Assembly (NCBI RefSeq): GCF_035653575.1
Contig: NZ_DASRBQ010000069.1
Location: 1 to 64,000 of the forward strand
DNA length: 64,000 nt
Source: Actinocrinis sp035653575
GTDB taxonomy: Bacteria > Actinomycetota > Actinomycetes > Streptomycetales > Catenulisporaceae
Direction of reading: 5' to 3'
The first letter of the stretch is position 1, and the number at the start of each line of letters is the position of its first letter. The notes beneath the pieces are model-generated. The model made no database searches. It was not told the origin of the DNA and saw nothing but the letters and a program-made list of their open reading frames with translations. The position numbers and the translations under genes were made by a program. Shown piece after piece: positions 1 to 8,424 of the stretch.

Positions 1-664
1 TGGCGCCGAGGGTGACGACCACGCCGGAGGGGGTGTCGACGGTCAGTTTCACCTCGGGGTCGAGGATCCGCAGCAATTCTTCGAAGTCGCCGCGGCGAGC
101 CGCCGCCAGGAAGGCCTGGACCACCTCTCGCTGCTGCCGTCCGACACCGGTCGGCCGCTCGATCCTCTGCACCTTCCTGCGGGCGCGGCTGGCGAGCATC
201 TTGGCGGCGGCGGTGGACTTGCCGAGGATCTGGCCGATCTCGTCGAACGGCACCGCGAACAGGTCGTGCAGCACGAATGCCAGCCGCTCGCTCGGCCCGA
301 GCGACTCCAGGACGACGAGGAGCGCGAGCCCGACCGATTCGGCGATCACCGCGTCGCCCTCGAGAGCGTGATCGTCCTCGAGCGTCACCACGAGCTCGGA
401 CAGAGCGTCGTCGTAGGGCGCCTCCGGGCGGGCTTGGCGCGATCGCAGGACGTCGAGGCTGATCCGGCCGACTACGGTGGTCAGCCAGCCGGCGAGGTTG
501 TGGATGCTCGCGGCGTCCTGGCTGGAGAGCCGCAGCCAGGCCTCCTGGACCACATCCTCAGCGTCAGCGTGCGATCCGAGCATGCGATAGGCGACCGCGC
601 GCAGCCGATCACGCTGGGCCTCGAACATCTCGGCTACCGGGTCCGTCGGGCCGGTGTCGGACAT
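1..664 (-). CDS. ECF41/SigJ-type RNA polymerase sigma factor (partial, C-terminus off the left edge)
   Basis: The minus strand translates from an ATG at 664 as MSDTGPTDPVAEMFEAQRDR and stays open to the window edge (about 221 residues visible). A sigma-70 region 2 carries YRMLGSHADAEDVVQEAWLR near residues 27-46. Region 4 follows with the VPFDEIGQILGKSTAAAK helix-turn-helix near 145-162. After region 4 the chain continues (VVQAFLAAARRGDFEELLRI) into what looks like the start of a SnoaL-like C-terminal domain, the hallmark of ECF41/SigJ sigma factors. In that family the domain replaces an anti-sigma factor and tunes activity. The divergent neighbour is an AhpD/carboxymuconolactone-decarboxylase-like gene, the classic ECF41 partner. 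The 82-bp spacer probably holds both promoters. The missing C-terminal part prevents checking the complete SnoaL fold. Confidence 0.88.
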   Translation of the reverse strand, partial: MSDTGPTDPVAEMFEAQRDRLRAVAYRMLGSHADAEDVVQEAWLRLSSQDAASIHNLAGWLTTVVGRISLDVLRSRQARPEAPYDDALSELVVTLEDDHALEGDAVIAESVGLALLVVLESLGPSERLAFVLHDLFAVPFDEIGQILGKSTAAAKMLASRARRKVQRIERPTGVGRQQREVVQAFLAAARRGDFEELLRILDPEVKLTVDTPSGVVVTLGA

Positions 665-690
665 GGTGTTACCTTCCTCGGCTCTGCTCC

Positions 691-705
691 GTCACAGGGA
701 ATGAC
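691..705. promoter_or_regulatory. Short inverted repeat in the sigma factor/AhpD spacer
   Basis: GTCACAGGGAATGAC lies in the 82-bp spacer between the divergent sigma-factor and AhpD-like genes; its ends GTCA/TGAC are inverted. The GTCACA half resembles the -35 element (TGTCACA) described for ECF41 promoters. I could not place a matching CGTC -10 element at the usual distance, so this is only a candidate promoter element. Confidence 0.25.
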
Positions 706-746
706 GGGCCCGAAGGGGCACAGGTAACCGAATAAGGGGCAAGAAG

Positions 747-1196
747 ATGCAAGCACGTGTGGACAGGCCGTCCCATCCCGACGTGACCACAGCTATCCAG
801 CACCTCTACAAGGCGATTCACGCCGGGGGCGTCGACAAGCGGCTGCTGTCGCTGGTCCATTTGCGTGCCAGCCAGATCAACGGCTGCAGCCCGTGCGTCT
901 TCGCCGCGATCCAGTCGGCGAAGCAAGCCGGTGAGACCGACGAACGGCTGCACAACGTGGTCGCGTGGCGCGAGACGTCCTTCTACTCCGATGAGGAGCG
1001 CGCTGTCCTAGCCCTCACCGAGGCCGCCACCCGGCTCCAAGACGGCGCACCGGGCGTCACCGACGAGATCTGGGAGGCCGCCACCGCTCACTTCAGCGAG
1101 GAGCAACTGGGCGCGATCACCTTGGAGATCGCGATGACCAACTTCTTCAACCGGATCAACCGTACCGTCCGGGAGCAAGCCGGCAAGAGTTGGTGA
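747..1196 (+). CDS. AhpD-like carboxymuconolactone decarboxylase-family protein
   Basis: This is a 149-residue protein of the CMD/AhpD fold. The family's redox-active CxxC appears as CSPC (residues about 50-53, within QINGCSPCVFA), followed by a helix rich in Ala/Lys and the His-containing segment DERLHNVVAWRETSFYSDEE. Members are alkylhydroperoxidase-like or uncharacterised thiol oxidoreductases. The ATG at 747 follows an AAGGGGCAAGAAG ribosome-binding region. The gene is divergent from an ECF41-type sigma factor, and such genes are the best-known ECF41 targets, so sigma-dependent expression under oxidative or envelope stress is likely (inference). A proton-relay His/Glu set typical of true AhpD is not clearly complete, so the peroxidase activity is unproven. 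Confidence 0.88.
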   Translation: MQARVDRPSHPDVTTAIQHLYKAIHAGGVDKRLLSLVHLRASQINGCSPCVFAAIQSAKQAGETDERLHNVVAWRETSFYSDEERAVLALTEAATRLQDGAPGVTDEIWEAATAHFSEEQLGAITLEIAMTNFFNRINRTVREQAGKSW

Positions 1197-1306
1197 TGGC
1201 GGCTCCGATTCGGGAAACGATCTTGCTGGAGTTGGGAAAGGTTCCGGGGAAGGGGCGGAAGGTCGCAGCCCAGGCCTACTCGTGAACGGCCGACGGGAAA
1301 TGCAGT

Positions 1307-1344
1307 TAGAGGCGCCTCGCGTGTTGATACGCGGGGCGCCTCTA
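1307..1344. terminator. Strong hairpin, probable terminator after the AhpD-like gene
   Basis: Two 15-nt arms (1307-1321 TAGAGGCGCCTCGCG and 1330-1344) pair along their whole length with one G-U wobble and an 8-nt loop. The hairpin starts 110 bp after the AhpD-like stop codon and lies just upstream of the next small gene. It has no T-tract, as is common in actinobacteria. Confidence 0.7.
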
Positions 1345-1374
1345 GTCGTATGAGTGACTAAGAGAGTGACTATC

Positions 1375-1749
1375 GTGCCGTTCCGGCTCGGGTTCTTTCG
1401 AGAGCTTCCGCACGGCGACCCGGAAGGGCCTTCGCTCCTCGAGGCCGGACGCCAGACGCGGGATGACGAGCCGGCGATCGTGCATTACCTCGCCGAAAGC
1501 CCTGTCTTGGTGATCTCGGGCAGCGTCGTGCACGACGTTCTCGACCCGCAGCATCCGGTCGCCGGCCGCAACGCAATTCGCACGGACGGCGTGTGGATCT
1601 GGCCCAATGATCTGGCGTATTACGTGGCTAAATACCACATCGAGCTGCCTGCCGAGTTCATCGCGCATGGAACGCGGAATCAGTGGGCTGTTCGTCATCT
1701 CGCGCAGGCCGAGCTGGAGGAGCTGGAGCGGGAGATGCTCGGCGAGTAG
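1375..1749 (+). CDS. Small conserved-looking hypothetical protein
   Basis: About 124 residues, soluble, with no signal peptide or membrane segment. It begins with VPFRLGFFRELPHGDPEGPS and ends in an acidic, Leu/Glu-rich helix (AQAELEELEREMLGE). I chose the GTG at 1375 because AAGAGAG lies about 8 nt upstream. An in-frame GTG at 1354 would add seven residues (VTKRVTI). The middle contains VLVISGSVVHDVLDP and DGVWIWPNDLAYYVAKYHIELP. I do not recognise a domain. The layout of an acidic alpha/beta single domain would suit an immunity-type or adaptor protein, but nothing in the neighbourhood supports a specific role. The hairpin just upstream separates it from the AhpD-like unit. Confidence 0.6.
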   Translation: MPFRLGFFRELPHGDPEGPSLLEAGRQTRDDEPAIVHYLAESPVLVISGSVVHDVLDPQHPVAGRNAIRTDGVWIWPNDLAYYVAKYHIELPAEFIAHGTRNQWAVRHLAQAELEELEREMLGE

Positions 1750-1832
1750 CCCCCCGCGATGGGCTCGCGGCTCGCGCTTAGCTTCCGCGATGGGCTGGCG
1801 GGTCGCTGCACCGAAGCAGTTATGGTGTCTCG

Positions 1833-3206
1833 GTGACCGCGGAGACTACCGGACAGGAGCGCGCGAACGCTCCGGCGCAGGAAACCACCGCCGCGATGCT
1901 GAGGCAGCGCGCTGCAGCGCTCTTCCCCCGGGACGCCGCGAGCCGGGTCGTCGCTTCGCGCGTGGTGCTGGGCATCGCGTTCGTTCTGTCGGCCGCCGCG
2001 CTGTCGTTGGCGCGGCAGGGCGGCCCGGGCGCGCTGGACTCGATCTGGGCGGAAGACGGGACGCACTACCAGTTCGCCTTCGACCACGGCGCGATCCACT
2101 CGCTGTTCGCGCCGGTCAACGGCTACCTGCTCCTGGTACAGCGGATCGTCCTGTCGGTGATCGCGCTCTTCCCCGTCGCGTGGGCTGCCGCACTCATGGC
2201 CATCTTCGGCGGCCTGGCGAGCTCCGCCTGCGCGCTGCTGGTGTACCACGCTTCGGCCGCCCTTGTTCCTTCTCGCGTGGCGCGCATGTGTGTCGTGCTG
2301 CCGATGGCGCTCATTCCGTTCGGCGAAAGCGAGGTCGGCAACAACGTCGTCGACACGCAGTGGTACCTGACCTTCAGCCTGTTCTGGATGTTCTTGTGGA
2401 ATCCGCGTAGCCGCGTCAGACAGGCACTGGCTGCGGCCGTGATTTTTTCCGCGGTCGGCAGTGACCCGCTCGCGCTGGCGTTTCTGCCGCTGCTGGCGCT
2501 TCGGTTGTGGAGCCGCCCGCTGCGGGAATCGGCCTGGCAACTCGGTGCAGTTGCCGCCGGCGTTGCGTTTCAGGGCATTGGGCTGCTGCGGGGCGCACTC
2601 GGAACGCGTCCCCCGATGTACGACTACAACGTGCCCTTCGCCCTGCGCGGCTATGTGCGTTACGTGACCGGTACCACGTTGGCCAGCTCGCGGGAACTGG
2701 CTCACGTGGGGCTGCGTGGAACGTTCGCAGCGGAGGTCACCGGTCTGCTGGCGGTCCTCGTCGTCGCCTGCGCAGCACTGCTGCTGGTCAACCGCGCGGC
2801 GAATCGCACGTTCGCGGCGATCTGTGCGGTGCTCAGTGTCGGCTTCTACTGCCTCGTAACGATGCAGGGCGGTGCGTATACGGACCGGTATGCCGTCGTG
2901 CCGCTGCTGCTGCTTATCACCGCGCTCACCGTGTTAAGTAGTGCTGCTGAGCTGCACCGGGACTCTCAGCGCGTTGCGATGCGCACCTACCTGCCGCTGG
3001 CCGCGTTATGTGTCTTGGTCGGCGCCAACGTGGCGGCTAATTACCGCGGAGGCAGCGAACCGCGCGCGACCGCGCCCTCGTGGAGCAGCCAGGTGAGCGC
3101 AGGCCGGGCCGCATGCCGCGTCCCGGGGACCCGTGAGGCTCGCCTGCAGATCGCTCCTGGCGGTGGCTGGCACGTCACGGTGCCGTGCTCGCGCTTGACC
3201 GGCTGA
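1833..3206 (+). CDS. Polytopic membrane protein, possibly GT-C-like
   Basis: A 457-residue protein from a GTG start with roughly nine or ten predicted membrane segments, starting with VLGIAFVLSAAALSLA near residue 50 and ending with LPLAALCVLVGANVAA near 400. After the first segment there is an acidic loop, DSIWAEDGTHYQFAFDHG. An acidic pair or triplet in the first extracytoplasmic loop is typical of GT-C glycosyltransferases, which use polyprenyl-phosphate sugars, and of several uncharacterised membrane families. The C-terminal 40 residues appear extracytoplasmic (EPRATAPSWSSQVSAGRAAC). No obvious ribosome-binding site precedes the start, so the message may be leaderless. It precedes a secreted beta-helix protein by 134 bp in the same direction. 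The function is unassigned and the GT-C suggestion is inference. Confidence 0.65.
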   Translation: MTAETTGQERANAPAQETTAAMLRQRAAALFPRDAASRVVASRVVLGIAFVLSAAALSLARQGGPGALDSIWAEDGTHYQFAFDHGAIHSLFAPVNGYLLLVQRIVLSVIALFPVAWAAALMAIFGGLASSACALLVYHASAALVPSRVARMCVVLPMALIPFGESEVGNNVVDTQWYLTFSLFWMFLWNPRSRVRQALAAAVIFSAVGSDPLALAFLPLLALRLWSRPLRESAWQLGAVAAGVAFQGIGLLRGALGTRPPMYDYNVPFALRGYVRYVTGTTLASSRELAHVGLRGTFAAEVTGLLAVLVVACAALLLVNRAANRTFAAICAVLSVGFYCLVTMQGGAYTDRYAVVPLLLLITALTVLSSAAELHRDSQRVAMRTYLPLAALCVLVGANVAANYRGGSEPRATAPSWSSQVSAGRAACRVPGTREARLQIAPGGGWHVTVPCSRLTG

Positions 3207-3339
3207 TATCAGGGCCGACGTTGTAGCGAACTCGTGACGTCAGCGGCTTTCTTAGAGGCCGGATCGTCGCCCGCGGCTGGTACTGTCAGCGATCCGGCGG
3301 GGGCGGGCAGGCCGCCCGGCCGTGGTTCGGGTGGGATAC

Positions 3340-6300
3340 ATGAGAACTAAAGTGCGCGTCGCGCTGACATTGAGCGCCGTCACTGTCGCAGCGGGGCTGA
3401 CGGCCTGGCCCGCGCAGGCGGCCGGGACTACCTACTACGTCGACATCTCCAACCAAGCTTGCTCGGACAGCGGAAGCGGTACCGCGGCCGCGCCGTTCTG
3501 CAGCATCCAGGCGGGCGTGAACGCCGCGTCGGCGGGCGACACGGTCATAGTGTCGAGCTCGCTGAACCGGACGTACCAGGCCGGCACCGTGATCTCCAAG
3601 TCCGGTTCGGACAGGTCGCCGATCACCATCGTGTCCAACCCCGCGCAGCACTACCAGAGCAACGGCAATCCGCTGATCTGGATGACGTCGGGCTCGTCCG
3701 CCTTCACGCTCAACGGCGCCAGCCACATCGTGATCCGGGGCTTCGCGATCCTCAACTACGCGTCGGCTCCGCTGGTCCAGGTCCAGAACTCTACGGACGT
3801 CACGCTCGACGGCATCGACGGCGCTGGCTCCGCGAACGACGGCGGGTCGGCGGCGGTGACCGTCGACGGAGCGTCCAGCGCCGTCACGATCAGCCGGAGC
3901 ATGCTGAGCGGCGTCACCGTGAGCTCGGGCGCCGCGAACGTCACGGTGACGACGAACCGCCTCTTCGGTAATTTCGGGCAGACCCCGATTCTGGCGACCG
4001 GCGTCAACGGCCTGAGCGTGACCAGCAACACCGTCCAGCGCGCCTGTCCGTCGGGGATCGACGTCGAGGGCACGTCCCAGCAGGTATCGATCGAGAACAA
4101 CATCGTCATCGACGACTGGGGCTGGGGACCGGGCATCTCGGGCGGCTACCGGGACTGCGCCGGCGTGGTTTCCGGCACGACGCCGGCCAAGCCCGAGGTG
4201 ACCGTGTCCGCTGGCTCCGCGGCACAGACGACAAGCGACTACAACGACCTCTACACCTGGCCCACCAACAACACGGCCATGTACAGCTGGAACGGCGCTA
4301 CCTACCCGGGTCTCGCCGCGTTCACCGCGGCCACGGGGCAGGGAACGCACGACCTCGCCTCGCTGCCGTGGCCGGCCCAGCAGCAGGCGAACCCGTATCC
4401 GACCGCGGATCTGCCGCTCACCGAGGGTTCGCCGGCGATCGACTCCGGCGACGCGAACGCGCCGGGATTGCTGGCCACCGACATTCTCGGTAACGGGCGC
4501 ACGGACGACCCGTACGTGCCGAACGCCGGCACCGGATCAGGCTACGTCGATCGCGGTGCCTACGAGTTCGTGCCGCCGGCCGGCAGCCCGGCGACCGTCA
4601 CCGCGACGCCGCTGACCGGGACGTACCCGCTGGTGGTCACCGCGACGGCGACACCGCCGAGCGCTTGGGCCTGGGCCAGCACCTACTCGTTCAACTTCAA
4701 CGACGGCACCGGGTGGACGACCCCGTCATCGTCGAACAAGATCCAGCACACCTACGAGAAGCTCGGGGCCAACACCGCCGGGATCGACGTCCGCGAAACG
4801 CTGTACGGTGCCACGACCTCGGCGCACGACTCCGACACCATCACCGTCAACCCCGGCAGCGCCCCGCTCGTCGCCTCGCTCAATCTGTCGTACCCGAGCG
4901 TGCCGGCCGCGCCGATCTCCGTCACCGCCAGCGGAGCGGGGACCACGGACGGCGCGCCGATCTCCTCGTACTCCTTCGACTTCGGCGACGGGTCCGCTCC
5001 GGTGGTCGTGTCCGCGGCTGACGGGAATTCGGCCACGCACCTGATGGCGGTCGGCACGTACACCGTGAAGCTGACTGTCGTCGACGCGCTCGGGAACACC
5101 GCGACGGCCACGCAGCAGCTCGTGGTCTCGACCAACGCCGCGGAAGCCGCCGCGCTGACCGTCACCGAGGGAGCACCGGTCAACGGCCTGGTGCCGGTGA
5201 CCATGGATCCGAAGGGCACCAGTGACGGCGCGCCGATCACCTCGTACTCCTTCGACTTCGGCGACGGGTCCGCTCCGGTGGTCGTGAACGCCGCGACCTC
5301 CGCTCCGGTGACGCGCTCGCTGCCGCTGGGCTTGTATCCGGTCAAGCTCACCGTCTCCGACGCGCTGGGCCGCACGCAGAGCGTGTCGAAGACGGTCGCG
5401 GTGGGCGGCGGCTTCCAGCCGTACGGCCCGGCGCGGATCATGGACACCCGCAAGGGCATCGGCGTCCCCGCGGGCGCCGTGCCCGCGCTCGGCACGGTCA
5501 AGCTCAAGCTGCCGCAGGCGCTGCTCGGCACCGCGGACAGCCCGACGCTCGCGGTCGTGCTGAACGTCACCGTGACCGCGCCGTCTTCCGGCGGCTACCT
5601 GACGGTCTACCCCGACGGCGTGACTCGGCCCACCAGCTCGAATCTGGACTTCAACGCCGGCGAGACCGTGCCGAACCAGGTCACCGTCCCGGTCGGCGCC
5701 GGCGGCACCGTGGACTTCTACCTCGGCAGCGGCGCGAGCGCGCAGCTGATCGCCGACGTGGAGGGTGTGTATACCCTCGGCTCGGGAACCGGCTACACCG
5801 GGGTCGGCCCGACCCGAGTGCTGGACACGCGGTCCGGGCTCGGCGGCGCGGGCGGCCGGGTGGCCGGCGGCGGCACGCTGACGTTGACCGTGCCGACGAG
5901 CGTCGTTCCAGCGAGCGCCACGGCAGTCCTGATGAACGTGACCGTGGTCCACCCGTCCGGTGGCGGCTACCTCACCGTCTACCCGGATGGCGGCTCCCGG
6001 CCGACTACCTCAGTCCTCGACTTCCCGGCGAACGACACCGTGCCGAACCTCGTCGTCGTGCCGATCACGAACGGCAAGGTCGACTTCTACCTCGGCAGCG
6101 CGGGCAGCGCGGACCTGGTGGCGGATGTGGCGGGGTACTACAGCCCGTCGTCCACGAGCGTGTTGCTGCCCTTCGTCCCGACCCGGCTGCTCGACACCCG
6201 CAAGATCGGGCCGCTGCCTGCGGGCACGTACGGCACGCTGGAACTGTCGACCGCGCTCGGCGTTCCGTCGAACCTGCTCAGTGCGGCGCTCTACAACGTC

Positions 6301-6618
6301 ACCGTGACGCGGCCGCAGACGGGTGGCTACCTGACCGTCTTCCCGGACGGCCTGCCGGCGATGCCCAAGGCCTCGAACCTGGACTTCGCCGCCGGACAGA
6401 CCATCGCGAACGCCGTGCTGTCCCCGCTGCTCGACGGCGGATCGAACATCTACAACGGCTCGGGAGGCAACGTCGACGTCATCGTCGACCTGTTCGGAGT
6501 CTTCGCCCCGACGATCTCGCAGAGCCCGCTCGGCTCGTCCGTCACGCACCTGAGCGGCGTGGCCGGGCAGCAGAGTGCCCTGCACGCTCCGCACGGAGCT
6601 TCGAGCGGAACGCGTTGA
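3340..6618 (+). CDS. Large secreted protein: right-handed beta-helix, PKD domains and three C-terminal repeats
   Basis: About 1092 residues. The ATG at 3340 gives a textbook Sec signal peptide (MRTKVRVALTLSAVTVAAGL, cleavage near AQA-AG, residue 28); an upstream GTG at 3322 would spoil it. Residues about 30-370 form a parallel beta-helix with repeated short strands such as NVTVTTNRLFGN. A 'choice-of-anchor Q' type end follows (SPAIDSGDAN and VDRGAYEF, about 363-411). Three PKD-like domains span about 420-690, two of them containing FDFGDGSAPVVV. Three repeats of about 115 residues end the protein (about 692, 820 and 942), each with the pattern R-I/V/L-hydrophobic-DTR...GGYLTVYPDG/FPDG...PN...DLIADV. 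There is no LPXTG motif or terminal helix, so it is released or held by binding. A surface carbohydrate-binding or adhesive role is inferred. A close architectural paralogue lies at 30082-32865. Confidence 0.8.
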   Translation: MRTKVRVALTLSAVTVAAGLTAWPAQAAGTTYYVDISNQACSDSGSGTAAAPFCSIQAGVNAASAGDTVIVSSSLNRTYQAGTVISKSGSDRSPITIVSNPAQHYQSNGNPLIWMTSGSSAFTLNGASHIVIRGFAILNYASAPLVQVQNSTDVTLDGIDGAGSANDGGSAAVTVDGASSAVTISRSMLSGVTVSSGAANVTVTTNRLFGNFGQTPILATGVNGLSVTSNTVQRACPSGIDVEGTSQQVSIENNIVIDDWGWGPGISGGYRDCAGVVSGTTPAKPEVTVSAGSAAQTTSDYNDLYTWPTNNTAMYSWNGATYPGLAAFTAATGQGTHDLASLPWPAQQQANPYPTADLPLTEGSPAIDSGDANAPGLLATDILGNGRTDDPYVPNAGTGSGYVDRGAYEFVPPAGSPATVTATPLTGTYPLVVTATATPPSAWAWASTYSFNFNDGTGWTTPSSSNKIQHTYEKLGANTAGIDVRETLYGATTSAHDSDTITVNPGSAPLVASLNLSYPSVPAAPISVTASGAGTTDGAPISSYSFDFGDGSAPVVVSAADGNSATHLMAVGTYTVKLTVVDALGNTATATQQLVVSTNAAEAAALTVTEGAPVNGLVPVTMDPKGTSDGAPITSYSFDFGDGSAPVVVNAATSAPVTRSLPLGLYPVKLTVSDALGRTQSVSKTVAVGGGFQPYGPARIMDTRKGIGVPAGAVPALGTVKLKLPQALLGTADSPTLAVVLNVTVTAPSSGGYLTVYPDGVTRPTSSNLDFNAGETVPNQVTVPVGAGGTVDFYLGSGASAQLIADVEGVYTLGSGTGYTGVGPTRVLDTRSGLGGAGGRVAGGGTLTLTVPTSVVPASATAVLMNVTVVHPSGGGYLTVYPDGGSRPTTSVLDFPANDTVPNLVVVPITNGKVDFYLGSAGSADLVADVAGYYSPSSTSVLLPFVPTRLLDTRKIGPLPAGTYGTLELSTALGVPSNLLSAALYNVTVTRPQTGGYLTVFPDGLPAMPKASNLDFAAGQTIANAVLSPLLDGGSNIYNGSGGNVDVIVDLFGVFAPTISQSPLGSSVTHLSGVAGQQSALHAPHGASSGTR
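4948..5010 (+). repeat. 63-bp intragenic direct repeat, copy 1 (PKD domain)
   Basis: This stretch recurs at 5224-5286 with a single mismatch that I can see. Both copies encode the same PKD core (DGAPIxSYSFDFGDGSAPVV). Near-identity at the DNA level, including third positions, shows a recent duplication or gene conversion of the domain core. Confidence 0.85.
5224..5286 (+). repeat. 63-bp intragenic direct repeat, copy 2 (PKD domain)
   Basis: Second copy of the repeat at 4948-5010, in the same reading frame and encoding the same PKD core of the following domain. The difference lies in the codon after GCGCCGATC (TCC in copy 1, ACC in copy 2). Confidence 0.85.
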
Positions 6619-6655
6619 CCGTCGAAGCACCCTGACGAACCACGCTGAGGAGCAG

Positions 6656-6697
6656 GCGTTCGGCTCCGGACCCGGTGACGGGTTCGGAGCCGAACGC
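6656..6697. terminator. Bidirectional terminator hairpin between convergent genes
   Basis: The 13-nt arms GCGTTCGGCTCCG (6656-6668) and its exact complement (6685-6697) pair perfectly, and the enclosed GACCC/GGGTT can extend the stem. It sits between the secreted beta-helix gene (+) and apbE (-), whose stop codons face each other. Confidence 0.8.
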
Positions 6698-6712
6698 GTT
6701 ATGCGCGGGCTG

Positions 6713-7684
6713 TCACAGCGCCGGCCAGTCCGCGAGGATCAGGACACTGCCGTCGACGTGCACGAGGCGCGCGGGCAAGCCGAGATCGGTGAGCCAGCGG
6801 GCGGCGGATTCACCGCGAGCGATGGCTGCCGTGGCCGCGATGCTGGCGTCGACGCACGTGATCGCGGCGACGCTGACCGCGCTCCAGCAGGACTGAGCGG
6901 GCGCGCCGAGGCGGGAATCGACAAGGTGTTGCAGCGCCGTGCCCGCCGCGATCCAGCGAGGTGCCGCCGCGCTCGACGTGGCGAGTCCGCCCTCTGCGAT
7001 GCTGACGGATCGGCCGGGAGCGTCGGCGTGACCGATGGCCGCCTGCTCGGACGCACCGTCGCAGGCGCCGTCGTGGGGATCGTCGGCCACGCGCACCCGC
7101 CAGCCTCCATCAGGGGGCTGACCTTGGACGGCGAGGTCATCACCGAGGCTCACCAATACACCGCAGCCAGCGGCTCGGTGCGCGGCATACGCGGCGCGGT
7201 CCGCCGCCAAAGCCTTGGCTGTAGCGCCGAAGTCGAGCAGTGAGCCCGGTTGGATGCGGACCGACTGCCGGCGCGGATCCCAGTCGACCGATCGCCAGCC
7301 GGGGGCCGGGGTAGCCCGGGCCAGGCTGATACTCGCGCCGCCAGCGCGCACCTGTTCGAAGTCCCGGTCGTACCCCGCGCCGACGACCGCAGCCGCGCGG
7401 GTCGGGTCCACCGCGCCCTCGGTGAGCCGAGCCGCCCGCAACGCGACCTCCACGGCCTCGGCGAACAGGTCGCTGACGGGCACAGGTCGACCCGCGCTCG
7501 CGTTCACGCGCGCGAGTTCCGAATCGGCGCGGAAACGGCTGCACGCCGAATCCATTGCCTCGATCTGCGCGCGCGCGGCCGCGCAGGCCGAATCCAGCCG
7601 ATCGGGCACCACCGACAGCACGACCGCTGTCCCGCCGAACGCGGGGAACTCGGCCCGCGCGATGTCGAACGCGGGAGTGGTCAC
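6713..7684 (-). CDS. apbE: FAD:protein FMN transferase (ApbE family)
   Basis: A 323-residue protein of the ApbE family. These enzymes attach FMN covalently to Thr/Ser of flavoproteins using FAD and a divalent metal. Recognisable pieces are the N-terminal FGGTAVVLSVV strand, the SACSRFRADSELARVNAS segment (equivalent to the 'cSrf.p.Sel..lN' motif), LDFGATAKALAADRAA (flavin-binding/metal region) and the late GLATSSAA motif with a downstream DAS. The GTG at 7684 overlaps the stop codon of the upstream membrane gene by 4 nt, so the two are translationally coupled. There is no lipobox or signal peptide, so it appears cytoplasmic or is exported with help. The usual FMN-binding-domain substrate protein is not encoded next to it in this window. 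Confidence 0.88.
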   Translation of the reverse strand: MTTPAFDIARAEFPAFGGTAVVLSVVPDRLDSACAAARAQIEAMDSACSRFRADSELARVNASAGRPVPVSDLFAEAVEVALRAARLTEGAVDPTRAAAVVGAGYDRDFEQVRAGGASISLARATPAPGWRSVDWDPRRQSVRIQPGSLLDFGATAKALAADRAAYAAHRAAGCGVLVSLGDDLAVQGQPPDGGWRVRVADDPHDGACDGASEQAAIGHADAPGRSVSIAEGGLATSSAAAPRWIAAGTALQHLVDSRLGAPAQSCWSAVSVAAITCVDASIAATAAIARGESAARWLTDLGLPARLVHVDGSVLILADWPAL

Positions 7685-8424
7685 CGCTGCCACGACGCCG
7701 ACAGGTGCGCGGCGGCCATCGCGATCGCGACACCTGCGGCCAGGCCGACCGCCGTGATCGACCAGCGCAGGCCGCGACCGCCGACCGCGACCGCCGTCCC
7801 GTAGGCCCGTGAGCTGCGCAGGTCCGCGCCGATGAGGCCGGGCAGCCGCCAAATGTAGGCGAGCACGTGGATGGTCATCACTCCCAGCCAGAGCACGAAG
7901 CACGCTTTGTGCAAAAACAGCAGCGGGATGCCGTGGTAGGACGTGCCCTTCTCGAAGCCGAGCGCGACGCCGGTACCGAGAACGCCCACGCTCGTGAGGA
8001 TCACGAACGGCCCGAGCACGCGCAGCAGCGGCGCAGGCGGTCCTTTGCGCGCATATTCGCGATCGCCGGTGTAGTAGCGGACGAAGCGGTAGAACGTCGA
8101 GCCGATCTTCACGCAGACCGGACCGATGAGAAGCAGCCCGATGAAGTAATGCCAATACAGCAGGCTGCGCAGGGACAGAATCGTTACGCCCTCCGCGGCG
8201 AACAGCACGAGCAGCACCGCTCCGGTGATCGCGGTCAGCCGCTCGTTGCCCTCGGGTCCGGAATGCGACCCGGTCGGCGGAGTCCGGCGATGGGACGTCG
8301 CGCCGGAGGAGTACGCGGCCTCGTTCGATGCGGCGTTGCCTGACGCTGCGTTGTCGGATACCGCGTTGTTCCACGCGGCGCTGTCGGACACGGCGTTGTT
8401 CCACGCGGCGCTGTCACGTACCAC
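7681..8424 (-). CDS. Cytochrome b561-like diheme membrane protein
   Basis: A 247-residue protein. The N-terminal 45 residues are low complexity and contain a perfect 10-residue duplication (SAAWNNAVSD twice). Four or five membrane helices follow from about residue 62 to 240. Histidines sit where b-type haem ligands are expected: YWHYFIGLLLIG, TSYHGIPLLFLHKACF and MTIHVLAYIWRLP. The first and last pairs give a bis-haem pattern like cytochrome b561 or ferric-reductase-like domains. It overlaps apbE by 4 nt. Cytochrome b561-like plus ApbE is a recurrent pair in actinobacteria, normally completed by an FMN-binding electron carrier, so a transmembrane electron-transfer role is likely. The GTG at 8424 is the only start that covers the repeats; a shorter N-terminus is possible. 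Confidence 0.72.
   Translation of the reverse strand: MVRDSAAWNNAVSDSAAWNNAVSDNAASGNAASNEAAYSSGATSHRRTPPTGSHSGPEGNERLTAITGAVLLVLFAAEGVTILSLRSLLYWHYFIGLLLIGPVCVKIGSTFYRFVRYYTGDREYARKGPPAPLLRVLGPFVILTSVGVLGTGVALGFEKGTSYHGIPLLFLHKACFVLWLGVMTIHVLAYIWRLPGLIGADLRSSRAYGTAVAVGGRGLRWSITAVGLAAGVAIAMAAAHLSASWQR
8360..8419 (-). repeat. Two 30-bp tandem repeats in the cytochrome b561-like gene
   Basis: The units 8360-8389 and 8390-8419 share GCGTTGTTCCACGCGGCGCT and flanking bases and differ at only a few positions. They encode the doubled SAAWNNAVSD decapeptide at the protein's N-terminus. A more decayed unit precedes them (8341-8359). The unit length is a multiple of three, so copy-number change keeps the frame. 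Confidence 0.8.
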
